In this document: piece by piece, positions 43,790 through 53,067 of the stretch
Position numbering within the stretch: the stretch's first letter is position 1
Layout of the letters: every line of letters starts with the position of its first letter
Source of the DNA: Mastigocoleus testarum BC008
GTDB taxonomy: Bacteria; Cyanobacteriota; Cyanobacteriia; Cyanobacteriales; Nostocaceae
Length of the DNA: 64,000 bases
NCBI RefSeq assembly: GCF_001456025.1
Contig: NZ_LMTZ01000086.1
Location: 96,403 to 160,402, forward strand
Direction of reading: 5' to 3'
The notes under the pieces: generated by a model
Seen by the model: only the letters and a program-made list of their open reading frames with translations
What the model was told of the DNA's origin: nothing
Database searches by the model: none
Program-made: the position numbers and the translations under genes

Positions 43790-44740
43790 ATGAAGACATT
43801 TACACTTAATGACGGAAACGCAATACCTGCTTTCGGTCTTGGTACATGGAAGTCTAGCGAAGATGATGCATATCGAGCAGTTAAGGAAGCCCTTCGTGTT
43901 GGTTACAATCACATTGATGGGGCTTGGATCTACCAAAATGAGGATGAAGTAGGGCGAGGAATTTGTGAATCAATTAAGGAAGGCATAATTAAACGCGAAG
44001 AAGTTTTTGTGACATCTAAACTTTGGAACTCCTTTCATGCACCTGAAGACGTTGAGAAAGGCTGTCGGGAAACGCTTACTAAACTTGGTCTTGAGTATGT
44101 TGACTTGTACTTAATGCATTGGCCTGTTGCTTTTCGATCTGGTAAATTGATGCCGGAAGGTACTGAAGATTTTTGGCCATTATCCGATTTGCCTTTATCA
44201 AAGACATTTGAAGCAATGCTGAAGCTCCGTGATCAGGGACTTGTAAAAAGTGTGGGGGTTTCAAACTTCAGTATCTCTAAGTTGGAAAAAATGATTGCAG
44301 AGAGTGGCGTTGTTCCAGCGGTTAATCAAGTGGAATTGCATCCGTACAACCCACAGGAAGAACTATTTAGTTACTGTAGCGACAAAGGGATACATCTTAC
44401 TGCTTACTCACCACTGGGTTCTGGCGATCGCCCTAAATTTCTGAGACATAAAGGAGAGTCCCCCGTTCTCGAAAATGAAATAGTGAAAGTTACCGCAGCC
44501 GAAGAAGGTTTAACACCTGCGCAGTTATTAATTGCTTGGGCGATTGACCGAGGAACGAGTGTGATTCCCAAATCTGCTAATCCTGGGCGAATTGCTGAAA
44601 ATTTGGCGGCTGCATCCCATACTCTCTCAGCTAAAGCCAGGTCTGCGATCAATGAAATTGATACCCGTTTCCGGTACGTTGATATAAAAGAATGGTGCCT
44701 CCCTGGTATTACCTGTGAAGGTGATAATTTTTGGGTTTAA
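43790..44740 (+). CDS. Aldo/keto reductase
   Basis: A 316-residue NADPH-dependent (beta/alpha)8 reductase. The catalytic tetrad is D43 (HIDGAWIY), Y48, K77 (VTSKLWN) and H110 (LYLMHWP). The C-terminal IPKSANPGRIAENLAAA stretch contacts the 2'-phosphate of NADPH. Substrates are probably sugar or lipid aldehydes; the sequence gives no specific one. AAGGAG at about 43777-43782 gives a good ribosome site for ATG 43790. It sits upstream of an SDR gene on the same strand with a 342-bp gap. Confidence 0.95.
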   Translation: MKTFTLNDGNAIPAFGLGTWKSSEDDAYRAVKEALRVGYNHIDGAWIYQNEDEVGRGICESIKEGIIKREEVFVTSKLWNSFHAPEDVEKGCRETLTKLGLEYVDLYLMHWPVAFRSGKLMPEGTEDFWPLSDLPLSKTFEAMLKLRDQGLVKSVGVSNFSISKLEKMIAESGVVPAVNQVELHPYNPQEELFSYCSDKGIHLTAYSPLGSGDRPKFLRHKGESPVLENEIVKVTAAEEGLTPAQLLIAWAIDRGTSVIPKSANPGRIAENLAAASHTLSAKARSAINEIDTRFRYVDIKEWCLPGITCEGDNFWV

Positions 44741-45082
44741 GGTATTTGTTAAAGGATGTTAGCGAAAAGTTATTAGTATGAGTCCAAATAACATGGATTC
44801 AAGTAACAGAGAATTCATGTTCGGATAAAAATTGCTTAAAACCGAGACTTTGGGCTAAAGCTATCGATGGAATATTTTCTTCCCAAGAACTCCACTCTAC
44901 AATATAATTTCGCTCCAACGCCCATTGACAAGTCGCTGATACAAGTTTTTACCTATATTTTACAAGATTTATACGTATTTTTGCTTGTAATAGCGCAACT
45001 TGCTATAGATATAAATTCTGAATCAAGTTTTAATAATGATGAATTCTCACGTACTCCCAGAAAAGTAAACACAGGAACTTTT
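44741..45082 (+). other. Gap between reductase and SDR genes
   Basis: The SDR reading frame is open back to an ATG at 44867, but the 72 codons before 45083 show no relation to SDR proteins and no SD. I see no other gene; the region probably contains the SDR promoter. Confidence 0.4.
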
Positions 45083-45928
45083 ATGTCTAATGTGAATACA
45101 CACAAACTTGTGGCTTTAGTAACTGGTGCATCATCAGGTATAGGAAAGGAAATTGCAAAGCAACTACTTGATGATGGATACGTGGTCTATGCAGCTGCTC
45201 GCCGAGTTGAAAAAATGACTGATTTGGAAAAGCAGGGAGCCATTGCTACCAAGATGGACATTACTGACGAAGATGATGTAATCAATTTGGTGGAAAAAAT
45301 TAAACAGCATCACGGTGGTGTAGATGTTCTTGTGAACAATGCTGGATTTGGTAGCTATGGAGCTATGGAAGACACAACAATTGATGATGCGAAATATCAG
45401 TTTGATGTCAATTTGTTCGGATTGGCTAGACTAACTCAAGCAGTATTGCCTTATATGCGGAAAAAGAAAGCTGGTCGGATTGTAAATATTTCTTCCATGG
45501 GCGGTAAAATTTATATACCTATGGGCTCGTGGTACCATGCAACAAAACATGCTTTGGAAGGATGGTCAGACTGTTTGAGATTAGAGCTTGATCCTTTTGG
45601 TATTGATGTAATTATCATTGAACCGGGGGTGATCAAAACAGAGTTTGGGACAACGATGTTGGGACCGATGTTAGGAAGATCCGGAAGTTCTGCCTATAAG
45701 TCAATGGCAAATGCTGTTGCTGAAGCGACCAAGAATTCCTACGAACAAGGTGGTGGTGGTTCAGACCCTTCGTTAATTGCTAAAACTGTTTCTAAGGCGC
45801 TTAAAGCTAGAAAACCCAAAACAAGATATGCAGTGGGACAATTTGCTAAACCATTAATGTTTGTACGCAAGTGGTTAGGCGATGGCATTTTCGACAAAGT
45901 GATTCTAAATGCAATGAACGTTAGCTAA
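45083..45928 (+). CDS. Short-chain dehydrogenase/reductase
   Basis: A 281-residue classical SDR. The cofactor motif TGASSGIG is at 14-21, the NNAG motif is present (VLVNNAGFG), and the active site is S138, Y151 and K155 (YHATK). The start at ATG 45083 (MSNVNTHKLVALVTGASSG) is chosen over the upstream ATG at 44867, because AGGAAC lies 8 nt before it and the family begins here. Substrate unknown; the YHATKHALEGWSD segment resembles oxidoreductases of the KR-like group. Its stop overlaps the end of the convergent pentapeptide-repeat gene by 4 bp. Confidence 0.94.
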   Translation: MSNVNTHKLVALVTGASSGIGKEIAKQLLDDGYVVYAAARRVEKMTDLEKQGAIATKMDITDEDDVINLVEKIKQHHGGVDVLVNNAGFGSYGAMEDTTIDDAKYQFDVNLFGLARLTQAVLPYMRKKKAGRIVNISSMGGKIYIPMGSWYHATKHALEGWSDCLRLELDPFGIDVIIIEPGVIKTEFGTTMLGPMLGRSGSSAYKSMANAVAEATKNSYEQGGGGSDPSLIAKTVSKALKARKPKTRYAVGQFAKPLMFVRKWLGDGIFDKVILNAMNVS

Positions 45929-47700
45929 CCTAGTTTCAAGTGTACCCGGAGACCATTTGGTATATTCACTGCTTTTTCTAATCCTCGCACACTTCGCCAC
46001 TGTTGGTTTTCATTCCAAGTCATTGCTTCTAAGTTTGCTTCCCTGAGGTCAATATCTTCCAATATGGCATAACTCAAATTGCTATGGCTGAGATTTGCAC
46101 CGTTAAATATTACACCACTGAGGTTGCTGCCACTGAGGTTGGCGTTATTGAGATTTGTGTAACTAAGATCGCTACCAAAAAGATTAGCGTCACGCATATC
46201 TGCGCCTGATAAATTGGCTTCATAGAGTAATACTCCACTGAGATCGGCTTCGTTAAGTATTACCTGGCTCATATCTACACCACTCAGATCTGCACCTAAA
46301 AGAATTGCACCTTTGAGGTTAGCACCACTAAGGAATGCACCATTAAACTTACTGTGGCTGAGATCTGCTGCTAGCAATGCCGCGTTGTGAAGATTAGCAC
46401 CAAAAAGAATACTATCGCTAAGATTACTACCTAAAAGATTGGAACCCTGCAGATTCGCACCACTTAGATCTGCACGACAAAGGTCGCTATAACTGAGGTT
46501 GACTTGCTCGAGTTTCGTATCGCTAAGATTCGCACCGAAAAATACACCATGACTCAGGTTGGCAGATGTAAGATCGGCATCTATGAGTAGGGAATTAGTC
46601 AAGTTAGCGCGCTCGAGGATCCCATTCTTGAGTTTAGCGCTGCTAAGGTCTGCATAACTAAGGTCTGCTCCACTAAAATCGGCTCCATTTAAGTTTGCAC
46701 CACTTAGAGTGGCTCCACTTAGATCTGCATTCCTAAGGTTAGCACCACTAAGGTCTGCACCGCTAAAGTTTACATCACCGAGATTAGCACCACTAAAGTT
46801 AGCACCACTAAGATTAGCGGCTGTTAAGTTGGCATCGCCGAGAAAGCTATTACTAAGATTAGCATTGCTCAAATTAACACCTGTAAGGTTGGCATCACCT
46901 AAATAAGCATCGCTAAAGCTTCCTCCTTTGAGAAATTCACCTACCACTGTACTGAAATTACCGATAGCTACCGTATCACTATAGTTAATTACTCGTAAGA
47001 GTTTAGAAGTAAAAAAATTATCTGTATCTCGAAAACCAGATGGCGAGAAACTTATTTTCTCTTTCCACTCACCTTTCTGTTGAGCTATTCGATGTAATTC
47101 AAACAGTAAAATCATCACATTTAGACCGGCACTAATATCAATTTGGCGCAGTCCAATGTTGAGGTTTTTTGTTAGAGTTCGGCTTTGCTCATATCCGTAA
47201 CACCCCGTCTGATGTGTGCTAACTTCAGAACGCAATTGAAGCATTTTTTGCTGAGGTAAATTATCCTCCGGTATAGCATCGATAAATTCTCCCTGACACC
47301 AACGCTCATAAAAATCTGTTAACCGGGAATACAACTGCACGGGTAAGATATCATTACTACTTATTAAATCGCACATCAATTTTTCTAAAATTTCTGGCTT
47401 GAGGACATTATTTCCTAGTAAGTCGTAAATCTCCCAATGCAGTTGTTTTACGTTAATTACAAAAGCACCATTAATTCGCTGTTTTGCCCATGATTGTAAG
47501 GTTTTTTTTAGTCTTTCTTCGAATAGATTTTTTTCTAAACTTGTTTGAGTATATTCAACATTATTTGTGCATTTTTGAACATTTTTCCCTCGCGAACAAT
47601 TTTTTTCTGTTACCCCCAAATCTTTCTTCCCCATCTGTATTTTCCACCTGTCTCTCACATAACCTTTAAGTAGTCGCAAAAATTGAGTTAGATGTGACAT
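45925..47700 (-). CDS. Pentapeptide-repeat protein
   Basis: A 591-residue protein. The N-terminal ~245 residues are a unique, mostly helical region (KTLQSWAKQRINGAFVINVK, then LYSRLTDFYERWCQGEFID). From about residue 250 to 570 runs a long array of A(D/N)LXX pentapeptides (such as ADLSGANLRNADLSGATLSG) that folds as a right-handed quadrilateral beta-helix. The repeat is interrupted little; about 60 units can be counted loosely. Pentapeptide proteins have varied roles (DNA mimicry, scaffolds, manganese uptake in HglK) and nothing here picks one. It is convergent with the SDR gene. Confidence 0.93.
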   Translation of the reverse strand: MSHLTQFLRLLKGYVRDRWKIQMGKKDLGVTEKNCSRGKNVQKCTNNVEYTQTSLEKNLFEERLKKTLQSWAKQRINGAFVINVKQLHWEIYDLLGNNVLKPEILEKLMCDLISSNDILPVQLYSRLTDFYERWCQGEFIDAIPEDNLPQQKMLQLRSEVSTHQTGCYGYEQSRTLTKNLNIGLRQIDISAGLNVMILLFELHRIAQQKGEWKEKISFSPSGFRDTDNFFTSKLLRVINYSDTVAIGNFSTVVGEFLKGGSFSDAYLGDANLTGVNLSNANLSNSFLGDANLTAANLSGANFSGANLGDVNFSGADLSGANLRNADLSGATLSGANLNGADFSGADLSYADLSSAKLKNGILERANLTNSLLIDADLTSANLSHGVFFGANLSDTKLEQVNLSYSDLCRADLSGANLQGSNLLGSNLSDSILFGANLHNAALLAADLSHSKFNGAFLSGANLKGAILLGADLSGVDMSQVILNEADLSGVLLYEANLSGADMRDANLFGSDLSYTNLNNANLSGSNLSGVIFNGANLSHSNLSYAILEDIDLREANLEAMTWNENQQWRSVRGLEKAVNIPNGLRVHLKLG

Positions 47701-48199
47701 AGTTACGCAAATTACTACGTTTAATTACTGGGAATATGTAGCTCAAATAAAGTTTTTTTGAGGCTTTGATTCTTCAGATTAAAATCAGCTAGTATTATTT
47801 TGTACCACTACTCGTCGGGATATTGATTCATTTACGACTCCTTTGTATGGGATTGCTCTAACAGACAAATAAAAAAAGTTTGTTTAAAGTATCTTTAGGT
47901 TGTCAAAAAAATTGATTGTCCAGATGAAATTGTTATGTTATCTTCCCAGCATCTTTTCGGAACTATTGCAAAAATAATATGTACTGTTTGCTACAGACGT
48001 AGTGGTTAGGAAAAATACTACAGTAAAACAGTGCAAAATAACTAGAAAAAATTGCAATACGAATTCTAGCAAGAGGCTAGCTGCTTGACTTTTCGCTGTA
48101 GTCGCTGTTTTCTGGTCAAATAGGGTGAAGTGGATGTGCCTGTGTTGAAAGTTTGCAGAAAATACCAGTATTTGATGGTAGTGGTCAAGGATATAACAG
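47701..48199. other. Divergent intergenic region (499 bp)
   Basis: The gap between the divergent pentapeptide and metalloprotease genes is AT-rich and free of tandem repeats. It must contain both promoters; no known operator or RNA motif was recognised. Confidence 0.35.
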
Positions 48200-51100
48200 A
48201 TGAAGAGATTAATTTTTAATATTATTTGTTTGCAAAGCTTGTGTTTGGGGGTGGTAGCTGCCTGTTTTAACTTCCCAGTTAATCAAGCGTTGGCAAGTGC
48301 TAAATTAAGAGAGTCAAACACAGTAGAAAAACAAAAGTCGTCACTCGTAGAAAAAGTTGCCACAAACCAAGTTACTATTTATGAGAAAGAATCCGGGTCA
48401 ACATTGTCAGCAACATCAACATCTGTCAAAAAATATCCCGTTCTACGGCAACAGAAATTAAATACTTCCCAAGTATGGGTTATTGATGGGGGAGAAAAGG
48501 CACAAAAGCAACCCTTCATGTGGGAAGTCAAGGATATCAACAAAATTGATCGACAACCTTTTTTACAAGTAAATAGTCAACTCCAGAAAGTTACAGGTAC
48601 AACGGGAAAGAGTACTGCTATTAAGAAAAAAACCAAAAAAACAGCTTTAAAACCCTTTAGTCAGATAACAAAAAATACAGAATTAGTCAAAGGCTTATTT
48701 AATCTTTATAAAGATAAAGAAAAAAATAAAATTTATTTAGAAATTCATCCCTCACAACTTAATAAGAACTTTTTAGCGACAGCAACTTTAGAATCAGGTA
48801 TTGGAGAAGCTGGTATATACAGTGGAATGCCACTGCAAGATTTTTTATTTTATTTTCAAAGAGTAAATAAACAATTACACTTTATTGTTCGTAACGTTAA
48901 TTTTCGGGCGCAAGAAGGAGACCCTCAAACGCGATCGCTAGCCCGCTCCTTTAGCGATTCAGTGCTTTACACGGTCAAAATCAAAAGCATTCATCCCCAG
49001 CGGAAAACGGTTTTAATTGACTTAGGAGATTTGTTATTATCCGATTTGGCTGGGCTATCTAGTAGTTTGGGTGTTTCCAGTAGTAAAGATAAATCTTATT
49101 TTGGTAATGCTAAGGCTTTTCCTAAAAATGTAGAAATTGAGTCGGTATTAAATTTTTCTAAAGCAAGTAGATCTACTAAAAAAAATAAAAAATTTGGCTC
49201 ATTACCTGATTCAAGAGGTTTTACTCTGCGGGTACATTACAGTTTGTCTCAGCTACCAGATAACAATTATCAACCCCGTTTAGCTGACGAACGGGTAGGT
49301 TACTTTATTACTGCTTACCAAGATTTATCTAATTTTGAAACTGGCGACCCCTTTGTCCGGTATATCAATCGTTGGAATTTAGAAAAACAGGATCCTTCTG
49401 CGGCGATTTCACCCCCGAAAAAACCAATTGTGTTTTGGATTGATAATGCTGTTCCCTTTGAATACCGGGATGCAATCAAAGAAGGCGTATTGATGTGGAA
49501 TAAAGCTTTTGAAAATGCAGGCTTCAAAGATGCAATTCAGGTGCGTCAAATGCCGGATGACGCGACATGGGATCCATCAGATATTCGCTACAATACTATT
49601 CGTTGGATTAACACAGTAGATGGGTACTTTGCCATGGGACCATCCCGAGTTAATCCCCTAACTGGAGAAATTTTAGATGCTGATATTTTAGTAGATGCTA
49701 GTTTTGTGCGGGCGCTAAAACATGAATATCGTCAAATAGTTAAACCAACAAAAACTCCCCCCAGAACTTCCCTATCAGCGTTCATGCAAAATCGTATGCT
49801 GTGTACTGGTAACAGTTTATTAGGTGAGAATGAAAGCGAGCAGAAAGAAAAATCGCCGCCCCATATCCAAGGATTAGTTAGTAATTTATCTGAATTAGCA
49901 CAACGTTATGATTTATGTTACGGCATAGAAGCTGCCAACCAATATGCTTTTGGTTCTTTAGCAATGCAACTTCTGTATCAAGAACCGCCCAATAGTAGCA
50001 ATTTAAAACGATACGTTCATCAATACTTACGATTAATTATTGCCCATGAAGTAGGTCATACTTTGGGTTTAAGACATAATTTTCGCGGTTCGACTTTACT
50101 AGAACCAGATGAAATGAATGATAAAGGTGTTACCCGTCGTCGGGGAATAAGCACCTCTGTGATGGATTATTTACCACCAAATATTGCTCCTAAAGGAACC
50201 AAACAGGGAGATTATTTCCCGAATGGGGTGGGAGTTTATGATGAATGGGCAATAAAGTATGGTTATATGCCAACTAAAGCCACATCCCCAATATCGGAAA
50301 AACCATTTTTAGAAAAAATTGCTCGGGAGTCGGAGAAACCAGAATTAAGCTACGCGACGGATGAAGATGTGCGTAATTTAGACCCTACTGCAGATGCATG
50401 GGATAACAGCGGTGATGTGTTAGTTTATTCTCAGTGGCAGTTAGAAAATTCCCGGCTGATGTGGGACCTACTCAATAAAGGTTCCGGTTCCAAGAATGGA
50501 AGTTTTAGTGAAGTTAAAGAAGATTTTGGTAAAGTATTAAGCCACTATTTCCAACAAGTATATTACATCTCAAAATACATTGGCGGTCAGTCATTTCATC
50601 GAGTTAGTCCCAATAATAGTCGGGGAAAACTACCATTTGAACCTGTTCCCGTGGAAAAACAAAGAAAGGCATTAAAAACTCTACAAAAGTATGTCTTTGC
50701 TGATGAAGCCCTTCAATTTTCTCCACAACTCTTAAATAAGTTAGCACCATCTCGCTGGCGTCATTGGGGTAGTTACCCGCGTACTGGTCGTTTGGACTAT
50801 CCAATTCATGATTTGGTGTTATATTTACAGACCATGTTATTACGGGATTTACTCTCTAGCGATCGCATTTCTCGCTTGAAAGATATTGAACTCAAGACAG
50901 AAATCGGTCAAGCACTGACAATCCCAGAATTATTTGACACTTTACAAACGGGGATTTGGACAGAAGTACTCAAACCTGAGGATAAAGATAAAGACAAAGA
51001 TACGGATAGAGATTCAGATAGGGGTAAGGGAATCGAAATTTCCAGTTTGCGTAGGGGTTTACAAGGACAATATGTGAATCTTTTGTCTGAAATGGTTCTA

Positions 51101-51271
51101 CGAAAGCGCTATGTTCCTGAAGATGCTCGTAAAGTTGCTTGGTATAAGTTACGGCAACTGCGTGAAGAATTAAAAGATGCTGATTCTAAGGATGAATATA
51201 CTAAAATTCATCTACTAGAAACTAGAGATAGAATTAAGAAAGTTCTTGATGCACCTTTAGAAACAAATTAA
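48200..51271 (+). CDS. Secreted zinc-dependent metalloprotease (DUF4953/DUF5117 type)
   Basis: A 1,023-residue protein with a signal peptide (hydrophobic core ~5-28, cleavage near NQALA). The catalytic zinc motif is H616-EVGH-TLGLRHN, of the HExxHxxGxxH metzincin type, with the following MDYLPPN possibly the Met-turn. The N-terminal half contains ETGDPFVRYINRWNLEKQDP and YFQRVNKQLHFIVRNVNFRA, typical of the DUF5117 and DUF5118 regions that precede the DUF4953 catalytic domain. It likely acts in the periplasm or outside. A charged low-complexity stretch (about 930-945, KDKDKDTDRDSDRG) is a lineage insertion. AAGGAT precedes ATG 48200. Confidence 0.92.
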   Translation: MKRLIFNIICLQSLCLGVVAACFNFPVNQALASAKLRESNTVEKQKSSLVEKVATNQVTIYEKESGSTLSATSTSVKKYPVLRQQKLNTSQVWVIDGGEKAQKQPFMWEVKDINKIDRQPFLQVNSQLQKVTGTTGKSTAIKKKTKKTALKPFSQITKNTELVKGLFNLYKDKEKNKIYLEIHPSQLNKNFLATATLESGIGEAGIYSGMPLQDFLFYFQRVNKQLHFIVRNVNFRAQEGDPQTRSLARSFSDSVLYTVKIKSIHPQRKTVLIDLGDLLLSDLAGLSSSLGVSSSKDKSYFGNAKAFPKNVEIESVLNFSKASRSTKKNKKFGSLPDSRGFTLRVHYSLSQLPDNNYQPRLADERVGYFITAYQDLSNFETGDPFVRYINRWNLEKQDPSAAISPPKKPIVFWIDNAVPFEYRDAIKEGVLMWNKAFENAGFKDAIQVRQMPDDATWDPSDIRYNTIRWINTVDGYFAMGPSRVNPLTGEILDADILVDASFVRALKHEYRQIVKPTKTPPRTSLSAFMQNRMLCTGNSLLGENESEQKEKSPPHIQGLVSNLSELAQRYDLCYGIEAANQYAFGSLAMQLLYQEPPNSSNLKRYVHQYLRLIIAHEVGHTLGLRHNFRGSTLLEPDEMNDKGVTRRRGISTSVMDYLPPNIAPKGTKQGDYFPNGVGVYDEWAIKYGYMPTKATSPISEKPFLEKIARESEKPELSYATDEDVRNLDPTADAWDNSGDVLVYSQWQLENSRLMWDLLNKGSGSKNGSFSEVKEDFGKVLSHYFQQVYYISKYIGGQSFHRVSPNNSRGKLPFEPVPVEKQRKALKTLQKYVFADEALQFSPQLLNKLAPSRWRHWGSYPRTGRLDYPIHDLVLYLQTMLLRDLLSSDRISRLKDIELKTEIGQALTIPELFDTLQTGIWTEVLKPEDKDKDKDTDRDSDRGKGIEISSLRRGLQGQYVNLLSEMVLRKRYVPEDARKVAWYKLRQLREELKDADSKDEYTKIHLLETRDRIKKVLDAPLETN

Positions 51272-51629
51272 GCGAAACATCAGTCAAAAATTAGTAGTCA
51301 AAAATTAGTAATTAAAAATCAGGAATTCATTCGCGAATATCAGGGATGGGATTGTTCGGTTAACTCACTTCGTTATTGGTGGTTTGAGTAACACAGCATT
51401 CTCAACCCAATATTTAATATTAAGTAACAATGTGCAACATTTATTTGTAAAACTACTAAATAATTTCAAGTCATAGGATCTTAAATTATAGGATCTTAAA
51501 TTATATACTTTGAAAGTTGTAATTGATTTATACTTAGTAGTTTTATACATCATCTCTATTGAATGGATTCTTGATGTTTGTTCTAACAAATTAGAAAGAT
51601 AGGCTGATTAAAGAAACAGGTCGAAACAG
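51272..51629. repeat. Intergenic region with two short tandem repeats
   Basis: AGTCAAAAATTAGT is duplicated at about 51292-51318, and the 15-mer ATAGGATCTTAAATT is duplicated exactly at 51473-51502. A minus-strand ORF of 74 codons across it (51365-51589) is made of these repeats and is not accepted as a gene. Confidence 0.6.
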
Positions 51630-52910
51630 ATGAATTTACTTGAAAAAACATCAAATCATCAATTATCTCGTCCAAGATTTCGCGCCCATCCTACAATCCA
51701 ATTGGATATTACTTTTAGTGATTTCCACGCTTGTTTTAGTAAATTCAATCCTTTTATTAATCAACAAAATTATTTAAGTAGTATTGAATCTTTTTGGCAT
51801 ACAGATAAAGAAGTTTTAGTGACCTTATCTGTCAGAACTAGTTTAGATTTATTATTACAGACATTAGATTTACCTCCTGAGTCAGAAGTATTAATTAGTG
51901 GAATTAATATTCGGGAAATGGCGAAAATAATCCACAGTCATGGGTTAACTCCCGTCCCAATTGATGTTTCTATAGATACAATCGCTCCGAAGATAGAAGT
52001 ATTAGAACAACTTGTTTCTCCTCGCAGTAAGTTATTACTAATTGCCCATTTATTTGGGATTATTATTCCCCTAGAGCCCTACGTTGATTTTTGTCATAAA
52101 CATCAAATTTTACTTGTAGAAGACTGTGCCCAATCTTTTGCAGGGAGAAAATATTACGGTTCTCCTGCAGCCGATATTAGTCTATTTAGTTTTGGTCCCA
52201 TCAAATCTTGTACCGCTTTGGGTGGTGCAGTAACATTAATTAAGGATAAAAAATTAGCTCAAAAAATGGCTATTATTGAGCAAAAATATCCGCAAAAAAG
52301 TGATTTTTGGTATTTGAAGAGGGTATTTAAATTTTATCTATTAAAGCTGTGTTCAATGCCTTGGTTGTATTCTCAACTAATAAATTTAATGAAACTATTA
52401 AATTTAGATGTGGAATCAACTATCAAAAAAGTAACTCTTGGTTTTCCTAGGGGAGAATTACCCACCAAACTTCGCTATCGTCCGCCGCGTCGTTTACTAT
52501 GGTTATTAAACTATAGGCTCACTAACTGTGGTGATTTTCAAGAACGTACCCAGCGAGCCAAGGATTTTTTACAAATGTTGCCAAGTAATATTAGTATTCC
52601 TGGTGATCTATCTGAATATAATTCGTTTTGGGTAATGCCAATATTTATTGATTCTCCCGATAGTATCGCCACAAAACTACGCCAAGCTGGTTTTGATAGT
52701 GCAAGGGGAAATCGCAGTTTATTTGCTATCGATGCAAAGCCAAATACACCTAGTCATCTATTACCAATTGAAAGTCAAAGTCTAATGGAACATATTTTAT
52801 GTTTGCCATTATCAAATGTATTGACAGCAGAGGAATTAGAATATCTTGCTCAATTAGTTAGAACTCAAATATCAAATCAGTCTGAAAATAGTCAACGTAT
52901 ACAGAATTAA
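51630..52910 (+). CDS. DegT/DnrJ/EryC1/StrS family PLP enzyme
   Basis: A 426-residue PLP-dependent aminotransferase-like protein. The PLP-contact segment VEDCAQSFAG and the Schiff-base lysine K192 in FGPIKSCTALGGA fit the sugar-aminotransferase family. Usually these enzymes transaminate nucleotide-linked keto sugars for polysaccharide or antibiotic assembly. No other sugar genes are adjacent, so the acceptor is unknown. The C-terminal part carries the expected small domain. It starts at ATG 51630 without strong SD. Confidence 0.9.
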   Translation: MNLLEKTSNHQLSRPRFRAHPTIQLDITFSDFHACFSKFNPFINQQNYLSSIESFWHTDKEVLVTLSVRTSLDLLLQTLDLPPESEVLISGINIREMAKIIHSHGLTPVPIDVSIDTIAPKIEVLEQLVSPRSKLLLIAHLFGIIIPLEPYVDFCHKHQILLVEDCAQSFAGRKYYGSPAADISLFSFGPIKSCTALGGAVTLIKDKKLAQKMAIIEQKYPQKSDFWYLKRVFKFYLLKLCSMPWLYSQLINLMKLLNLDVESTIKKVTLGFPRGELPTKLRYRPPRRLLWLLNYRLTNCGDFQERTQRAKDFLQMLPSNISIPGDLSEYNSFWVMPIFIDSPDSIATKLRQAGFDSARGNRSLFAIDAKPNTPSHLLPIESQSLMEHILCLPLSNVLTAEELEYLAQLVRTQISNQSENSQRIQN

Positions 52911-52969
52911 GTATTGTAACGATTGTTTTAAATTTAAACTGCGGTCGCTTTGCACATAAATTTTATATG

Positions 52970-53042
52970 CCGGTGCGTTATGACGTGGTAGTAAAAATGA
53001 CCAATAAAAGATATTTTCTTGCACGCCTAACGCACCCTACAA
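52970..53042. repeat. MITE-like element (copy 2, opposite orientation)
   Basis: CCGGTGCGTTATGACGTGG at the left and TTGCACGCCTAACGCACCCTACA at the right form imperfect inverted ends; the right end is the reverse complement of the start of the 36741-36810 copy. The core contains AAAAGATATTTTCTT. Confidence 0.65.
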
Positions 53043-53067
53043 GTAATAGATGCTTAAAAATAAACGG

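Noticed and set aside
44867..45082. N-terminal extension of the SDR from the ATG at 44867
   Set aside because: The 72 residues have no similarity to SDR proteins, while ATG 45083 has an SD and starts at the cofactor-binding region.
46050..46950. Periodic DNA in the pentapeptide gene as a non-coding repeat
   Set aside because: The 15-bp periodicity is explained by the ADLSG-type pentapeptide codons in one intact frame.
51365..51589. 74-codon minus-strand ORF with a repeated NLRSY motif
   Set aside because: The repeat in the product is only the 15-bp DNA duplication at 51473-51502; no start signal or family match.
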